NCBI GenBank assembly: GCA_040002435.1
Contig: JBDUEM010000003.1
Span: forward strand, 1 to 64,000
Length of the DNA: 64,000 bases
Direction of reading: 5' to 3'
Origin: JANXXV01 sp040002435
Lineage (GTDB): Bacteria > Acidobacteriota > Terriglobia > Bryobacterales > Bryobacteraceae
Shown here: positions 7,700-17,400 of the stretch, in pieces
Position numbering within the stretch: position 1 is the stretch's first letter
Layout of the letters: each line of letters begins with the position of its first letter
Made by a program: the position numbers and the translations under genes
The notes under the pieces: model-generated
What the model saw: the letters and a program-made list of their open reading frames with translations, nothing else
The model's database searches: none
What the model was told of the DNA's origin: nothing

Positions 7700-8794
7700 A
7701 TGAACGACAACGAAATGGATCGAAGGGACTTTGCCAGGTGGGCGCTAGGTGCTGTAGGCGCCGCCGCCTTTGCCGGCCGGGCCAAGGCCGAAGTGCACAA
7801 GTCGGCCCCAGGAATCAAACTTTGCGCGCAATCGCCGGCCAAACCAACGGACGAGCAGTTGCTGTTTCTGAAGCAGATCGGCGCCGAATACGTTAGCGTC
7901 GGGTCCACGCCTGACCTTCGCACCGCCGAAGGATTCCAGCAGATCAAGAAGCGCTATGCCGACGCCGGCATCACCGTCTGGAATATCGGCAATACCAGCG
8001 TTCACAACATGCCGGAAGTGACGCTGAACCTGCCGGGGCGGGCCGCGAAGATTGAGGAATACAAGCAATACCTGCGCAACCTGGGAAAGGCGGGGATTTA
8101 TTACACCACCTACGCCCACATGGGCAACGGTATTTGGAACAGCGGACGGAAGGATGTCCGGGGCGCCTCAGCTCGCGAGTTCGATCAGAACAGTCCCGAG
8201 GCGAAAGGATATTGGGATGGGAAGGTGTTCACGGGACCGCTCTCGAACGGACGCGTTTTTACGAAGGATGAGATCTGGGAAAACTACACTTACTTCATAA
8301 AAGAAGTGAAGCCTGTGGCCGAAGAGGCCGGCGTGCGCATGGGCATCCATCCTGACGATCCTCCTGTCCCCGTTCTCGCCGGCGTACCGCGCTGCATCTT
8401 CGGAAACTTCGAAGGGTACAAACGGGCGTTGGAGATCGCCAACAGCCCGAACGTCGGCATCTGCCTCTGTTGCGGCACTTGGCTGGAAGGCGGCAAGGCG
8501 CTCACCGGCAAGGACCCGGAGGAGATGATCCGCTACTTCGGCGCGAAAAAAGTCTGGAAGATTCACTTCCGCAACGTCAGCGCGCCGCTGCCGCATTTCG
8601 TCGAGACCTTCATGGACAATGGCTACTACGATATGTGGAAGATCATGAAGGCATTGCGCGACGTGAATTACGATGGCATCGTAATCCTGGATCACAGTCC
8701 AACCATGGTGGGCGGCAACTACACGCAGACCGCTTATGGATTTGCCTACATGAAGGCGCTGCTGAATCGGGCGAACGCCGAGGCCAAGAGTTAA
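7700..8794 (+). CDS. Tat-exported mannonate-dehydratase-like TIM-barrel protein
   Basis: 364 residues from the ATG at 7700, supported by AAGGAGA (7688-7694); the upstream in-frame ATGs lack a ribosome site. The N-terminus is a Tat signal (DRRDFARWALGAVGAAAFAG). The mature part is a xylose-isomerase-like TIM barrel with UxuA-type features: GVRMGIHPDDPPVP, NVGICLCCGTW and WKIHFRNV, which match mannonate dehydratase (D-mannonate to 2-keto-3-deoxygluconate). UxuA is cytoplasmic in well-studied bacteria, so a Tat signal here is notable; many acidobacterial sugar isomerase/epimerase homologues carry one. The assignment to the fold is firm, the exact reaction is not. Confidence 0.78.
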   Translation: MNDNEMDRRDFARWALGAVGAAAFAGRAKAEVHKSAPGIKLCAQSPAKPTDEQLLFLKQIGAEYVSVGSTPDLRTAEGFQQIKKRYADAGITVWNIGNTSVHNMPEVTLNLPGRAAKIEEYKQYLRNLGKAGIYYTTYAHMGNGIWNSGRKDVRGASAREFDQNSPEAKGYWDGKVFTGPLSNGRVFTKDEIWENYTYFIKEVKPVAEEAGVRMGIHPDDPPVPVLAGVPRCIFGNFEGYKRALEIANSPNVGICLCCGTWLEGGKALTGKDPEEMIRYFGAKKVWKIHFRNVSAPLPHFVETFMDNGYYDMWKIMKALRDVNYDGIVILDHSPTMVGGNYTQTAYGFAYMKALLNRANAEAKS

Positions 8795-9207
8795 GACGTC
8801 AGGCGTTTGAGGGTGAACGTTTGCTTGCGGTCACCCTTCTTCGCGTCTTTCGCCGGAGCCTCCAACTCGGCTCTGGCCTCCCGCTCTCTGGTTAGCTGAA
8901 TTTCTTTGTCCGTAATGGTACCGGTAAAGTTGAATTTGGTCTTGCTGCCGTCGTAATAGTTCGTCGTAGTGGTGTAGAACGTAATGTGGTCACCGGAGAC
9001 TTGGAGGCCCTGAACCGGGACGTCGAATTCGTCTCCGAACATTTTTCCGGTAAGTACGTTCTTAAGTGTCTTAAACTGAAAAGAGATGTCCTGCTTTTCG
9101 CCGCCGCGCCCTGCTACCTGGCCCGTCCAAAGGCCCGTGATATCGGCTGCCGGCGCCAGGATGCTCAAAATCAGTCCGCCCGCGAAAAGAAGCGCCACAC
9201 GTCTCAT
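8791..9207 (-). CDS. Small secreted beta-rich protein of unknown function
   Basis: 138 residues with an N-terminal signal peptide (ALLFAGGLILSILAPAADI). The mature part begins ITGLWTGQVAGRGG and alternates polar and hydrophobic residues (FQFKTLKN, HITFYTTTTNYY, KTKFNFTGTITDKEIQL), suggesting a small beta-barrel of a type common in acidobacterial genomes as an unnamed secreted family. The C-terminus is rich in Lys/Asp/Glu. It overlaps the stop of the preceding + gene by four bases and is divergent from the PSD cytochrome gene. No catalytic motif is visible and I do not assign a function. Confidence 0.7.
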   Translation of the reverse strand: MRRVALLFAGGLILSILAPAADITGLWTGQVAGRGGEKQDISFQFKTLKNVLTGKMFGDEFDVPVQGLQVSGDHITFYTTTTNYYDGSKTKFNFTGTITDKEIQLTREREARAELEAPAKDAKKGDRKQTFTLKRLTS

Positions 9208-9247
9208 AATTGGCGATCATAACACCCTATGTGGCGCATTTCGCTTC

Positions 9248-11164
9248 ATGCCCCTTCTCATCTTACTTGCGCTGCTTCTCGCCACCGGGCCAGCCTTTGC
9301 GGAACCGGCTTTTTCGTTCGATGATGCACAAGGTTTCCTGAAGACTTATTGCGTCGCGTGTCACCAGGGCAAAACGGCATTCGCCGGATTCAACCTGACC
9401 CAGTTCAGCACCCCGGACAGCTTCCATGAGCGTGGACAGAAATGGACGTCCATTCTCAACAGAGTGCGTAATCAGGAAATGCCTCCGCGTGGAAAGCCGG
9501 TTCCCTCCATGGCGCAGCGGGAAGCATTCACCAACTGGGTGATGGCTTCGCTGAAGACGGAGGCGTGTGCCGGTGGAATTGTGCCCGGCCCTTCGCCCGT
9601 CCGGCGCCTCAACCGCACCGAATACTCCTCCACCATTCGCGATCTGTTAAACCTTCACGTCGACGTGGGTGGAAATCTTCCGGCCGATGGAGCCGGCGGC
9701 GAAGGTTTTGACAATGCCGCCGAGACCTTGTTCCTCTCGCCCATTCACGCTGAAAAGTATCTGGATGCGGCTAAGGTAGCTCTTGATTTTGCCGCAAAGG
9801 ATCCGAGGTCGCGGGCCAAATTCCTCATCACGAAGCCGGGCAACGGCGTAACGCCTCTGCATGCCGCACGCAAGATTTTGGAGGAATTCCTGCCGCGCGC
9901 ATTTCGCCGTCCCGTGGACGAGAGCGACATGCAGGTGTATCTGGGATTGTTCCAGTCGGCGCAGAAAGGCGGTAAATCATTTGACGATTCCATCCAGTTC
10001 GCCATCCGCGGAGTCCTGGTTTCACCCCAGTTTCTTTTCCGCTCCGAGCCAGTCAATCCAACGGACCAGCCGCGGCTATTGGACGATTACGCGCTTGCTA
10101 CCAGATTGTCGTATTTTCTCTGGGGCAGCACGCCCGATGGCTTTCTGACGGCTCTGGCCGAGGCGGGCAAACTGCACGAGCCCGAAATACTGCAGGAAGA
10201 AGTAGCGCGCATGTTGCGCAATACGAAATCGTTCGATTTTGTGCAGAGTTTCGTTGAGCAATGGCTCGGAACCCGCGCGCTGGGGCAGACAACGCAGCCT
10301 GATGCGAAGCTTTTTCCGGTCTATTCCGGTGACGCCGAATTGCGGGGCGATATCCGCTATCAGCCGGTTTTGTTCTTCCGGGAGATTGTCTCGAATGACT
10401 TGTCGCTATTGAATTTAGTCGACTCAAAGTTCACCATCGCTACGAAGAAACTGCAAAAGCTTTACGGTCTGGACGTGAAACCGCCTCGTAAGGATATCGG
10501 TGCGGAGGCGCCTCAGCGTATTGAACTTCCCGAGGGCAGTAACCGTGGCGGGCTATTGGGAATGGCCGCCGTGCTCGCCGTCTCTTCGCATCCGCAGCGC
10601 ACAAGCCCGGTGCTGCGCGGCAAGTGGATGTTGGACGCGATGCTGGGGACCCCACCGCCGCCTCCGCCGCCTGGAGTTCCAGCGCTGGAAGAGCCGACAG
10701 GCGACGCTCCAAAGACGGTTCGTGAACTCTTAACGCGCCACCGCGCGGATCCCGTCTGCGCCAGTTGCCACAGTCGCATCGATCCTTTGGGATTTGCGCT
10801 GGAGAACTACGACGCCGTGGGCCGCTGGCGGACGGAGGACTCGGGCAAGCCGGTGGATGCCAAAGGGGAGCTGATTGACGGTACCGTAATCGACGGACCC
10901 GATCAGTTGAAAGCCCTTCTACTGCAAAAGAAAGACCTGTTTATTCGCAATCTCACGAACAAAATGTTGGGCTATGCACTGGGCCGGGGCCTCACACTGA
11001 AGGATTCCTGCGTGGTGGATAGCATCGTGGCAGAGGTGGAGCGGAACAACTACAGCGCGCATTCGCTGATTAATTCTGTTGTAATGAGTATGCCGTTCCG
11101 ATATCAGACAGGGGCACAAACCACTGCCCCGCGTCAGCATTCGAAAGCAGATAGGAAGCTGTAA
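9248..11164 (+). CDS. Exported PSD-domain cytochrome (DUF1587/1595/1592/1588/1585 protein)
   Basis: 638 residues from the ATG at 9248, which begins a signal peptide (LLILLALLLATGPAFA). A class I c-type haem motif, CVACH, lies near the N-terminus, followed by the domain series typical of planctomycete/acidobacterial PSD proteins: PSPVRRLNRTEYSSTIRDLL, FLPRAFRRPVDESD, RLSYFLWGSTPDGFL, FVEQWLGTRAL, SSHPQRTSPVLRGKW, then a second haem motif CASCH inside SCHSRIDPLGFALENYD. The DUF1552 gene follows five bases downstream, a conserved pairing. The role is not established; export and electron transfer follow from the haem motifs and signal. Confidence 0.9.
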   Translation: MPLLILLALLLATGPAFAEPAFSFDDAQGFLKTYCVACHQGKTAFAGFNLTQFSTPDSFHERGQKWTSILNRVRNQEMPPRGKPVPSMAQREAFTNWVMASLKTEACAGGIVPGPSPVRRLNRTEYSSTIRDLLNLHVDVGGNLPADGAGGEGFDNAAETLFLSPIHAEKYLDAAKVALDFAAKDPRSRAKFLITKPGNGVTPLHAARKILEEFLPRAFRRPVDESDMQVYLGLFQSAQKGGKSFDDSIQFAIRGVLVSPQFLFRSEPVNPTDQPRLLDDYALATRLSYFLWGSTPDGFLTALAEAGKLHEPEILQEEVARMLRNTKSFDFVQSFVEQWLGTRALGQTTQPDAKLFPVYSGDAELRGDIRYQPVLFFREIVSNDLSLLNLVDSKFTIATKKLQKLYGLDVKPPRKDIGAEAPQRIELPEGSNRGGLLGMAAVLAVSSHPQRTSPVLRGKWMLDAMLGTPPPPPPPGVPALEEPTGDAPKTVRELLTRHRADPVCASCHSRIDPLGFALENYDAVGRWRTEDSGKPVDAKGELIDGTVIDGPDQLKALLLQKKDLFIRNLTNKMLGYALGRGLTLKDSCVVDSIVAEVERNNYSAHSLINSVVMSMPFRYQTGAQTTAPRQHSKADRKL

Positions 11165-11169
11165 CAGTC

Positions 11170-12504
11170 ATGCGAAATCTCACACTCTCTCGACGAACTC
11201 TCCTCCGGGGCGCAGGTGTCGGTCTAGGTCTACCCTGGCTCGAGGCCATGATGCCTGCTACCGCAGCCGCGGCGACTACCAAGCCTCCGGTGCGGATGGC
11301 CGTGCTGTACATGGCAAACGGAGTGAACGTCCCCATGTGGACGCCCGAAGGACAGGGCCGCGACTTCAAGCTCTCGCCCACGCTGGCACCCCTGGAGGAT
11401 CTGAAGGATCAGGTCCAGGTGATCAGCAATCTGTGGAACGCCGCTGCCGATACTGGCGACGGGCACTACGTCAAAGAGTCCAGCATTCTCACTTGCACCA
11501 CCATCAATAAGACCCTTGGCGTGGACATCAACATTCACGGCATTTCCATGGATCAGCTGGCCGCGCAGCGCGTCGGCGAACAGACTCCATTGCCTTCGCT
11601 GGAATTGGGCATCGAACCGGAATCCACTGGGGTGGACGGCAATGTCGGCTACACGCGTGTTTACGGCTGTCATATCGCCTGGAGCAGCCCCACTACGCCG
11701 CTGGCGAGGGAGATCAACCCCCGGTCGGTGTATGAGCGGCTGTTTCGCGCGTCGGGTCCGCAGGGCAGTTCGGTGAAAGATGATACGCTGCTTCTCGATC
11801 GTGTTCTGGGCCAATCGAAGAAGCTGCGCTCGCAGGTCGGCGCGGCGGACCGCTCGCGCATCGATGAGTACCTCGAGATCGTCCATTCTTTGGAAACCCG
11901 GCTGGCCCGTGCGAGCGATGGAACCAAGTCGTCCTGGAAACCGCGCGCGTCCATTGATTCGGTGGCTAAACCGACCGATGCGCCCAGGGATCATGCGGAG
12001 CACGTGCGCCTCATGCTCGACATGATTGCCCTGGCGTTCCAAAGCGACACGACGCGCATCAGCACCTTCATGTTCGGCAATTCGGTGAGCGGAGTGAATT
12101 TCCGCTTCCTCGAAGGTGTGACCAATACCCACCACGAGACCTCGCACCACTCGAAAGATCCGGAAAAGCTCAAGCAATATCACCTGATCAATCGCTGGCA
12201 CATCGATCAATACGCCTACCTTCTGCGGAAATTGCAGGCAATGAAGGAAGGCGAGGGAACCGTGTTGGATAATTCGATGATCCTGTTCGGTTCCGCCTTA
12301 AGCGACGGAAATTCGCACAATCCGCACAAGCTTCCGCTCGTCCTCGGCGGACGCGGAGGCGGAAGAATCGCCTCGGGCCAACACTTGGTGTATCCGGAAG
12401 ACACCCCGACGTCAAACCTTTACGTATCGATGCTGGACGCCTTCGGGACTCCCCTGGAGCGATTCGCCGATAGTACCGGACCGCTCCCCGGAGTGCTGGC
12501 TTAG
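11170..12504 (+). CDS. Tat-exported DUF1552 protein
   Basis: 444 residues with a twin-arginine leader (LSRRTLLRGAGVGLGLPWLEAMMP). The rest matches DUF1552: VLYMANGVNVPMW, LEDLKDQVQVISNLWN, DGHYVKESSILTC, VNFRFLEGVTNTHHETSHH and NSMILFGSALSDGNSHNPHKLPL near the C-terminus. The His/Asp pattern of the last segment resembles that of the related DUF1501 family of alkaline-phosphatase/sulfatase-like fold, but activity is not known. It is almost certainly co-transcribed with the PSD cytochrome immediately upstream; the two families nearly always occur together. Confidence 0.9.
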   Translation: MRNLTLSRRTLLRGAGVGLGLPWLEAMMPATAAAATTKPPVRMAVLYMANGVNVPMWTPEGQGRDFKLSPTLAPLEDLKDQVQVISNLWNAAADTGDGHYVKESSILTCTTINKTLGVDINIHGISMDQLAAQRVGEQTPLPSLELGIEPESTGVDGNVGYTRVYGCHIAWSSPTTPLAREINPRSVYERLFRASGPQGSSVKDDTLLLDRVLGQSKKLRSQVGAADRSRIDEYLEIVHSLETRLARASDGTKSSWKPRASIDSVAKPTDAPRDHAEHVRLMLDMIALAFQSDTTRISTFMFGNSVSGVNFRFLEGVTNTHHETSHHSKDPEKLKQYHLINRWHIDQYAYLLRKLQAMKEGEGTVLDNSMILFGSALSDGNSHNPHKLPLVLGGRGGGRIASGQHLVYPEDTPTSNLYVSMLDAFGTPLERFADSTGPLPGVLA

Positions 12505-12508
12505 TTTT

Positions 12509-14302
12509 TTACTCCGTCTTTGGAGTGTGCTCGGCGGCGAACTTTTCCCACTTAGCGGACTCTGCGGGATTGCCCTTTACACCGCCGCCGCCCCGATACA
12601 CCATGGACGCGTTGAAGGCTGCCAACACATGCCCGCCTTCGGCCGCCTTGACCCACCACTTGGCTGCTTCCGCATAATTCTGTTCCACGCCCTTTCCGTT
12701 GGCGTAGAACATTCCCAGTGCGGCCACTGCCGGAAGGTAACCCTGCTCAGCCGCTTCCTGCGTGTTCTTGAACGCGACAGCCGGCTGTTTGGGCACCGGT
12801 TGACCGGTCGCCAGGTTGTAACCAAGCAGCGCAGACCCGCCGCTGCAATAGAGATCGACCGGTTCCTTCATGCCGCGGTTGCCCGGCAGATTCGTATCGC
12901 TATGATTCGTTCCCCAGCCGCACACTGAATAGTCTTTCAGGTAGCCGGCTGCTTTAGCGGAAACCTCATCCAGCCATTGCGCCCATCCACCATTCGGAAG
13001 CTTGCGTTCCGGCCGCCCCAGGTCGCCCCGGAATTCACGGTCGCGGATGGGAGCCAGGAAGTTGTTAGCCATGGTGCGAAGTTCTTCATTGCTGTCTTCC
13101 AGCAGTCCCACCAACGCCCGGAAAAGCGCCGGATCCTGGCGGACACCGTGCCGCTGCAGTCTAGCCGCCTGGACAATACCGTCAGCCGCGCTCACGCGAT
13201 CCTCCGCGTCCGCGCCGGTGTTTGTGGCGAGATTGATCAGCGCCTGCCGTGCTGCTTCCGATCGCCAATTGGCGTTCAGGGCCAGCGCGCGAATTGCCGC
13301 CCGCCGCACTTTGGGCGATGGGTCAGAAACCTTCTTTCCAAGGGCCGCCATCGTTTCCTCACTGAAGATCCCGTAGTAGCAGGTCTCGGCAGCCGCGGCA
13401 CGAATATTCGCGTTGTCGCTGTCCAACAGTTTCTCCACCACGTTCCCCGCAGGCACACCGCCCACCAAAGCGAGGGAAGGGAAGTAGCCCTGAGCGTTTA
13501 TGGATTCCTTACCCACGTGCTTCAAGAGTTTCATTTCTTCCGGCGATGGTGGAATGTTCTTGTTGCGTAGACGAGTCGCCCAGGCGATGGCGTCGTCATT
13601 ACTCGGCGGATGGTACGTCCTGGCGCCCAGGTCTTCAAACTCGCGGTAGATCACGTGGTATCCCTTGGCGCTCACGCGGGAATAAGTGTCGCGCACAGTC
13701 GTTAAATGATAGGAAAGGTCGCGCAGGCCGAGCACCATGTAGAATTCCGGCTGGCTCTTCTGGGCATCGATCGCCTCGGTCAACTCCGAAGGCATTTTCC
13801 ACCAGCCCCAGCTATAGGTGATTGCCGCGGTAACGACGTCCGGATTCTTCGTGGCAATCTCGCCGGAGATCTTGCCGCCCTCTCCTTTCCCATACATGTA
13901 AACCCGGCGCGGATTAACCGGATACGTCTTCTTTGCCCACGCAATGAGTTTTGCGATGGGTTCGTGATCGGCGGCGCCATATTTCTGCGCCTGCGAATGC
14001 CCAGCGACAAGGACATAGTGATCGCTTAGCCCTAATCGCTTGAGGGCTTCGCGCACGGGCAGAATCTCATCACCGGTCGGCCGGTCATGCTCGTGGAAGC
14101 AGAGGATCAGGCCCACCTGCTTTGCCGGGTCGGTAGTGCCGGCGGGTGCAACACCCTCGGGTGCCTCCACCACGTAGCGGATGATGGTCTTTCCGCTCTC
14201 ATCCTTCAGCTCATTCTCCGCCGCGGCGCGAAGGGGAAATGTGCAGAGGGTGGCAATTGTGATGGCGGCTAGCAAGCTACTCGATGCGTATTGTGTTTTC
14301 AT
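12509..14302 (-). CDS. Secreted alpha/beta-hydrolase fused to HEAT and Sel1-like repeats
   Basis: 597 residues from the ATG at 14302 (a GTG at 14311 is also in frame). After a signal peptide (LLAAITIATLCTFPLRAAA) comes a hydrolase-like domain: VGLILCFHEHDRPTGD, HYVLVAGHSQ, RRVYMYGKGEGGKISGE, where the usual nucleophile position GxSxGG reads GKGEGG, so the catalytic Ser appears replaced by Glu. Residues ~280-420 are HEAT-like (LLDSDNANIRAAAAE, DPSPKVRRAAIRALAL, LLEDSNEELRTMANN). The C-terminus holds Sel1-like repeats (AAEQGYLPAVAALGMFYANG, YAEAAKWWVKAAEGGHVLAA). The combination suggests a non-catalytic binding or scaffold protein in the periplasm. It is convergent with the DUF1552 gene. Confidence 0.75.
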   Translation of the reverse strand: MKTQYASSSLLAAITIATLCTFPLRAAAENELKDESGKTIIRYVVEAPEGVAPAGTTDPAKQVGLILCFHEHDRPTGDEILPVREALKRLGLSDHYVLVAGHSQAQKYGAADHEPIAKLIAWAKKTYPVNPRRVYMYGKGEGGKISGEIATKNPDVVTAAITYSWGWWKMPSELTEAIDAQKSQPEFYMVLGLRDLSYHLTTVRDTYSRVSAKGYHVIYREFEDLGARTYHPPSNDDAIAWATRLRNKNIPPSPEEMKLLKHVGKESINAQGYFPSLALVGGVPAGNVVEKLLDSDNANIRAAAAETCYYGIFSEETMAALGKKVSDPSPKVRRAAIRALALNANWRSEAARQALINLATNTGADAEDRVSAADGIVQAARLQRHGVRQDPALFRALVGLLEDSNEELRTMANNFLAPIRDREFRGDLGRPERKLPNGGWAQWLDEVSAKAAGYLKDYSVCGWGTNHSDTNLPGNRGMKEPVDLYCSGGSALLGYNLATGQPVPKQPAVAFKNTQEAAEQGYLPAVAALGMFYANGKGVEQNYAEAAKWWVKAAEGGHVLAAFNASMVYRGGGGVKGNPAESAKWEKFAAEHTPKTE

Positions 14303-14402
14303 ATTCTTCACAGCAAATATATACCAAATTACCGTGAATTGTGATATACCTGTCCCACTGGAAGCTTCGCGGAGAGGCTTCTGAGATCAGGAGTCACCCG
14401 TT

Positions 14403-17400
14403 ATGAAAAGTCTTCGTGGACTTGCTGCGTTAATCGCTACCGCGACCTTGTTACTTGCGCAGCTGAATCGCGGAACGTTTACTGGAACTGTTACCGACAA
14501 CTCGGGCGCGGTAATTCCCAACGTGAAATTGACCGCAAAGAACACGGCCACCGGCGCGCAGTCAGACGGCGTCACAAACGATGCGGGGCAGTACACCTTG
14601 CCCAATCTGCCCACTGGTGCCTACACGCTGACGTTTGAAGCCCCCAGCTTCAAAAAGCTGGAGCGTACGAATGTAGACCTCGGAGTCACCCAGGTGGTTC
14701 GTATCGATGCCGTGCTGGAAGTCGGTTCGGTGGCTGAGTCTGTTGCAGTTTCAGCCGAAGCGCCCAGGTTGCAGACGGACAGCCCGGATGTGGGCACCAG
14801 CCTCAGCAATAAGCAACTCATCGACCTGCCCCTTACGTTCTCCGGAGCTCGTATTGCCGAGAATTTCGCGTATCTGGTCACCCCGGGCGTCTCCGGTAAC
14901 ACTTGGACCAGCAACATTAACGGCAGTTCCAATTTCTCGAAGGAATCACTGCTCGATGGCGCCACTGTTACTACCTATCTATCCGGCCACTTCAGCGAAT
15001 CCAGCGTGTCTGTGGAAGCTCTGGCCGAGTTTAAGATCCAGACCAGCGGAATGTCGGCGGAGTTCGGCCGCGCCCAGGCGGGCGTCTTCAATTACGTGAT
15101 GAAGTCCGGTTCCAACCAGCTGCACGGCAGTGCCTACGGCGCGCTGCGCAACGAATGGCTGGACGCGAACACGAGCGTCAACAAATTCAACAACCGGCCT
15201 CGTGGCAGAGACCGCCGCCAGAACTACGCCTTCAGCGGTGGGGCTCCCATTTACATCCCGAAGGTCTACAACGGCAAGAACAAGACATTCTTCTACACTA
15301 CGTTTGAAGGCTATCGCGAACGGCTCACCGGCTTCGCCGCGCCGAATGTCACGGCTCCTCAACCCGAGTTTCTTGATGGTGATTTCAGCCGGCTGCTGGG
15401 CGCCTCCATCGGGCAGACGGACGCCATGAACCGCCCGGTCCTGAGGGGCGCTATTTACGATCCAAAATCGTTCGCCCAAGTAGAAGGCGGCCGGTACATA
15501 GGCAACATGTTTCCGGGCAACAAAATTCCCGCGGATCGATTCAGCAAGGTTTCCCAGACTACGAACGCGCTCCTCAAAAAGGGCTATCTCCCGACGGTCA
15601 GAAACCCTGACGGGAGCATCCCCCTTACCAACAACGCGATCCGCCCCGCCGCGGGCACGCCGGAGTTTGATCAGTTTCAATTCTCTACGAAGGTGGATCA
15701 GAACATAGGCGACAAGCAGAAGATTTCCGGTTCTTTCAGTTGGAACAAACGGCCGCGCCTGCTTCTCGATCAGACCCGGCTCTGGGATCCCACAGATCCC
15801 GTCGGCGGTGTTCTCACGAGCGCACGCCGTCAAACCATCAAGAGCGAACTGGTGCGCTTGTCGGACGATTGGAACGTGACGAACCGCATCCTGAATACGT
15901 TCACCGTTTACTACAACCGCATGGCGAATCCGAACATCGGAAACTATAAAGATATCGACGGCGCCAAACAACTTGGTATTGCGAATATGGCGACCTACGG
16001 ATTTCCGAACATCGATTTCAGCGGCGGCCCGTTCGTGAACCTCACCAACGTCGGCGATCCCCAGAACGACTTCCAGGTTTACATGGGCTTCGGGTTGATC
16101 AATACCTTGAGCTTCTCCAAAGGGAAGCATTTCATGAAGGCGGGTGTGGATCTTCGTCACAACCACTTTAACGGCCGCCCGACCCAGGGGGGCGGATTCG
16201 TTTTCAATGCGCGCGGAACCGCTATCCCGAATGAATCTTTCTCGGGAACACAAACCGGCTATGCATTCGCAAGTTATCTTCTCGGTATCGTAGACAGCGC
16301 AACCCTAAACGATCCCGTCGCTTTGGGCGGCCGCCGGAAATACTCGGCGTTCTTCTTCCAGGACGATTTTAAGGTCAGCAGCCGCCTGACGCTGAATCTC
16401 GGCTTACGCTGGGAATTCCAGCCTCCCTTCACCGAGGTGGCCGATCGCCTTTCCAGTTGGAATCCTTCCAAGGTCGATCCTGCCACGGGAAGGCTCGGCG
16501 CCTACGACTTTGCCGGCAACTGTTCGGCTTGCACAGGCCAGCACTATTTCGGATCTCGTTCTTTCCGCGACTTTGGTCCGCGCATTGGTTTCGCCTACCG
16601 TCTGATGGATAAGTGGACGCTGCGCGGCGCCTACGGAATCATGTTTGATGGAGACAATTTCAACGGCTTCAACGGAACGCCGCTGGGGAAGGCGACGAAT
16701 GTACAGGCAGGTGGAACTTTCTCCTTCCCCGCCGACCCGGTGAATCCGTGGGCCGGCATTTTCAATTGGGATAACGGGCTCCCTACCAACCGCTATTCTG
16801 CCCCCTCCTATGACCTTTCCTTTGGCGACAAGAACCGGCCGGGAATGGTGGATCCGAACTACGGAAGGTCTCCATATGTCCAGCAGTGGAACTTCAACGT
16901 CCAGCGCGAAATCCTGCGGAACCTGGTGCTCGATGTGGGTTACGTCGGAAACAAGTCCACTGGCCTGCGCAATGGGCAGATGGCAGTAGTCAATCAACTG
17001 GACCCCATCTACCTCAAGCAGTTTGGTGCGAAGCTGAACAATGCGGTTCGCAGCGCGGCGGATGCGGCGGCGAACGGCATTGCGTACCCTTACCCCGGTT
17101 TCCAGGGAACCGTCGCCAGTGCATTGCGTCCTTTCCCGCAGGTGCAGGGAAACCAAACCGTGAACGTATACGGTACGCCCATCGGCTTCTCGACCTATCA
17201 TTCGCTTCAGATCACCCTCAACCACCAGTTCTCGAAAGGCTTCACGGCTTACACGAACTACACTTGGTCGAAGAACCTTACTAATATCTCCTCCTCGCAG
17301 GTTGGTGACAACGCCAACAGGACCATCGATTATTACAATCTGAAACTGGAAAAATCGCTGGCCGACGACGATCAGCCGCACTTGTTCAAGGGTTACGTCA

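Noticed and set aside
11230..12210. A 326-residue minus-strand frame across the DUF1552 gene
   Set aside because: Shadow of a firmly identified gene.
14979..16253. A 424-residue minus-strand frame antisense to the same receptor
   Set aside because: Same reason; no family similarity.
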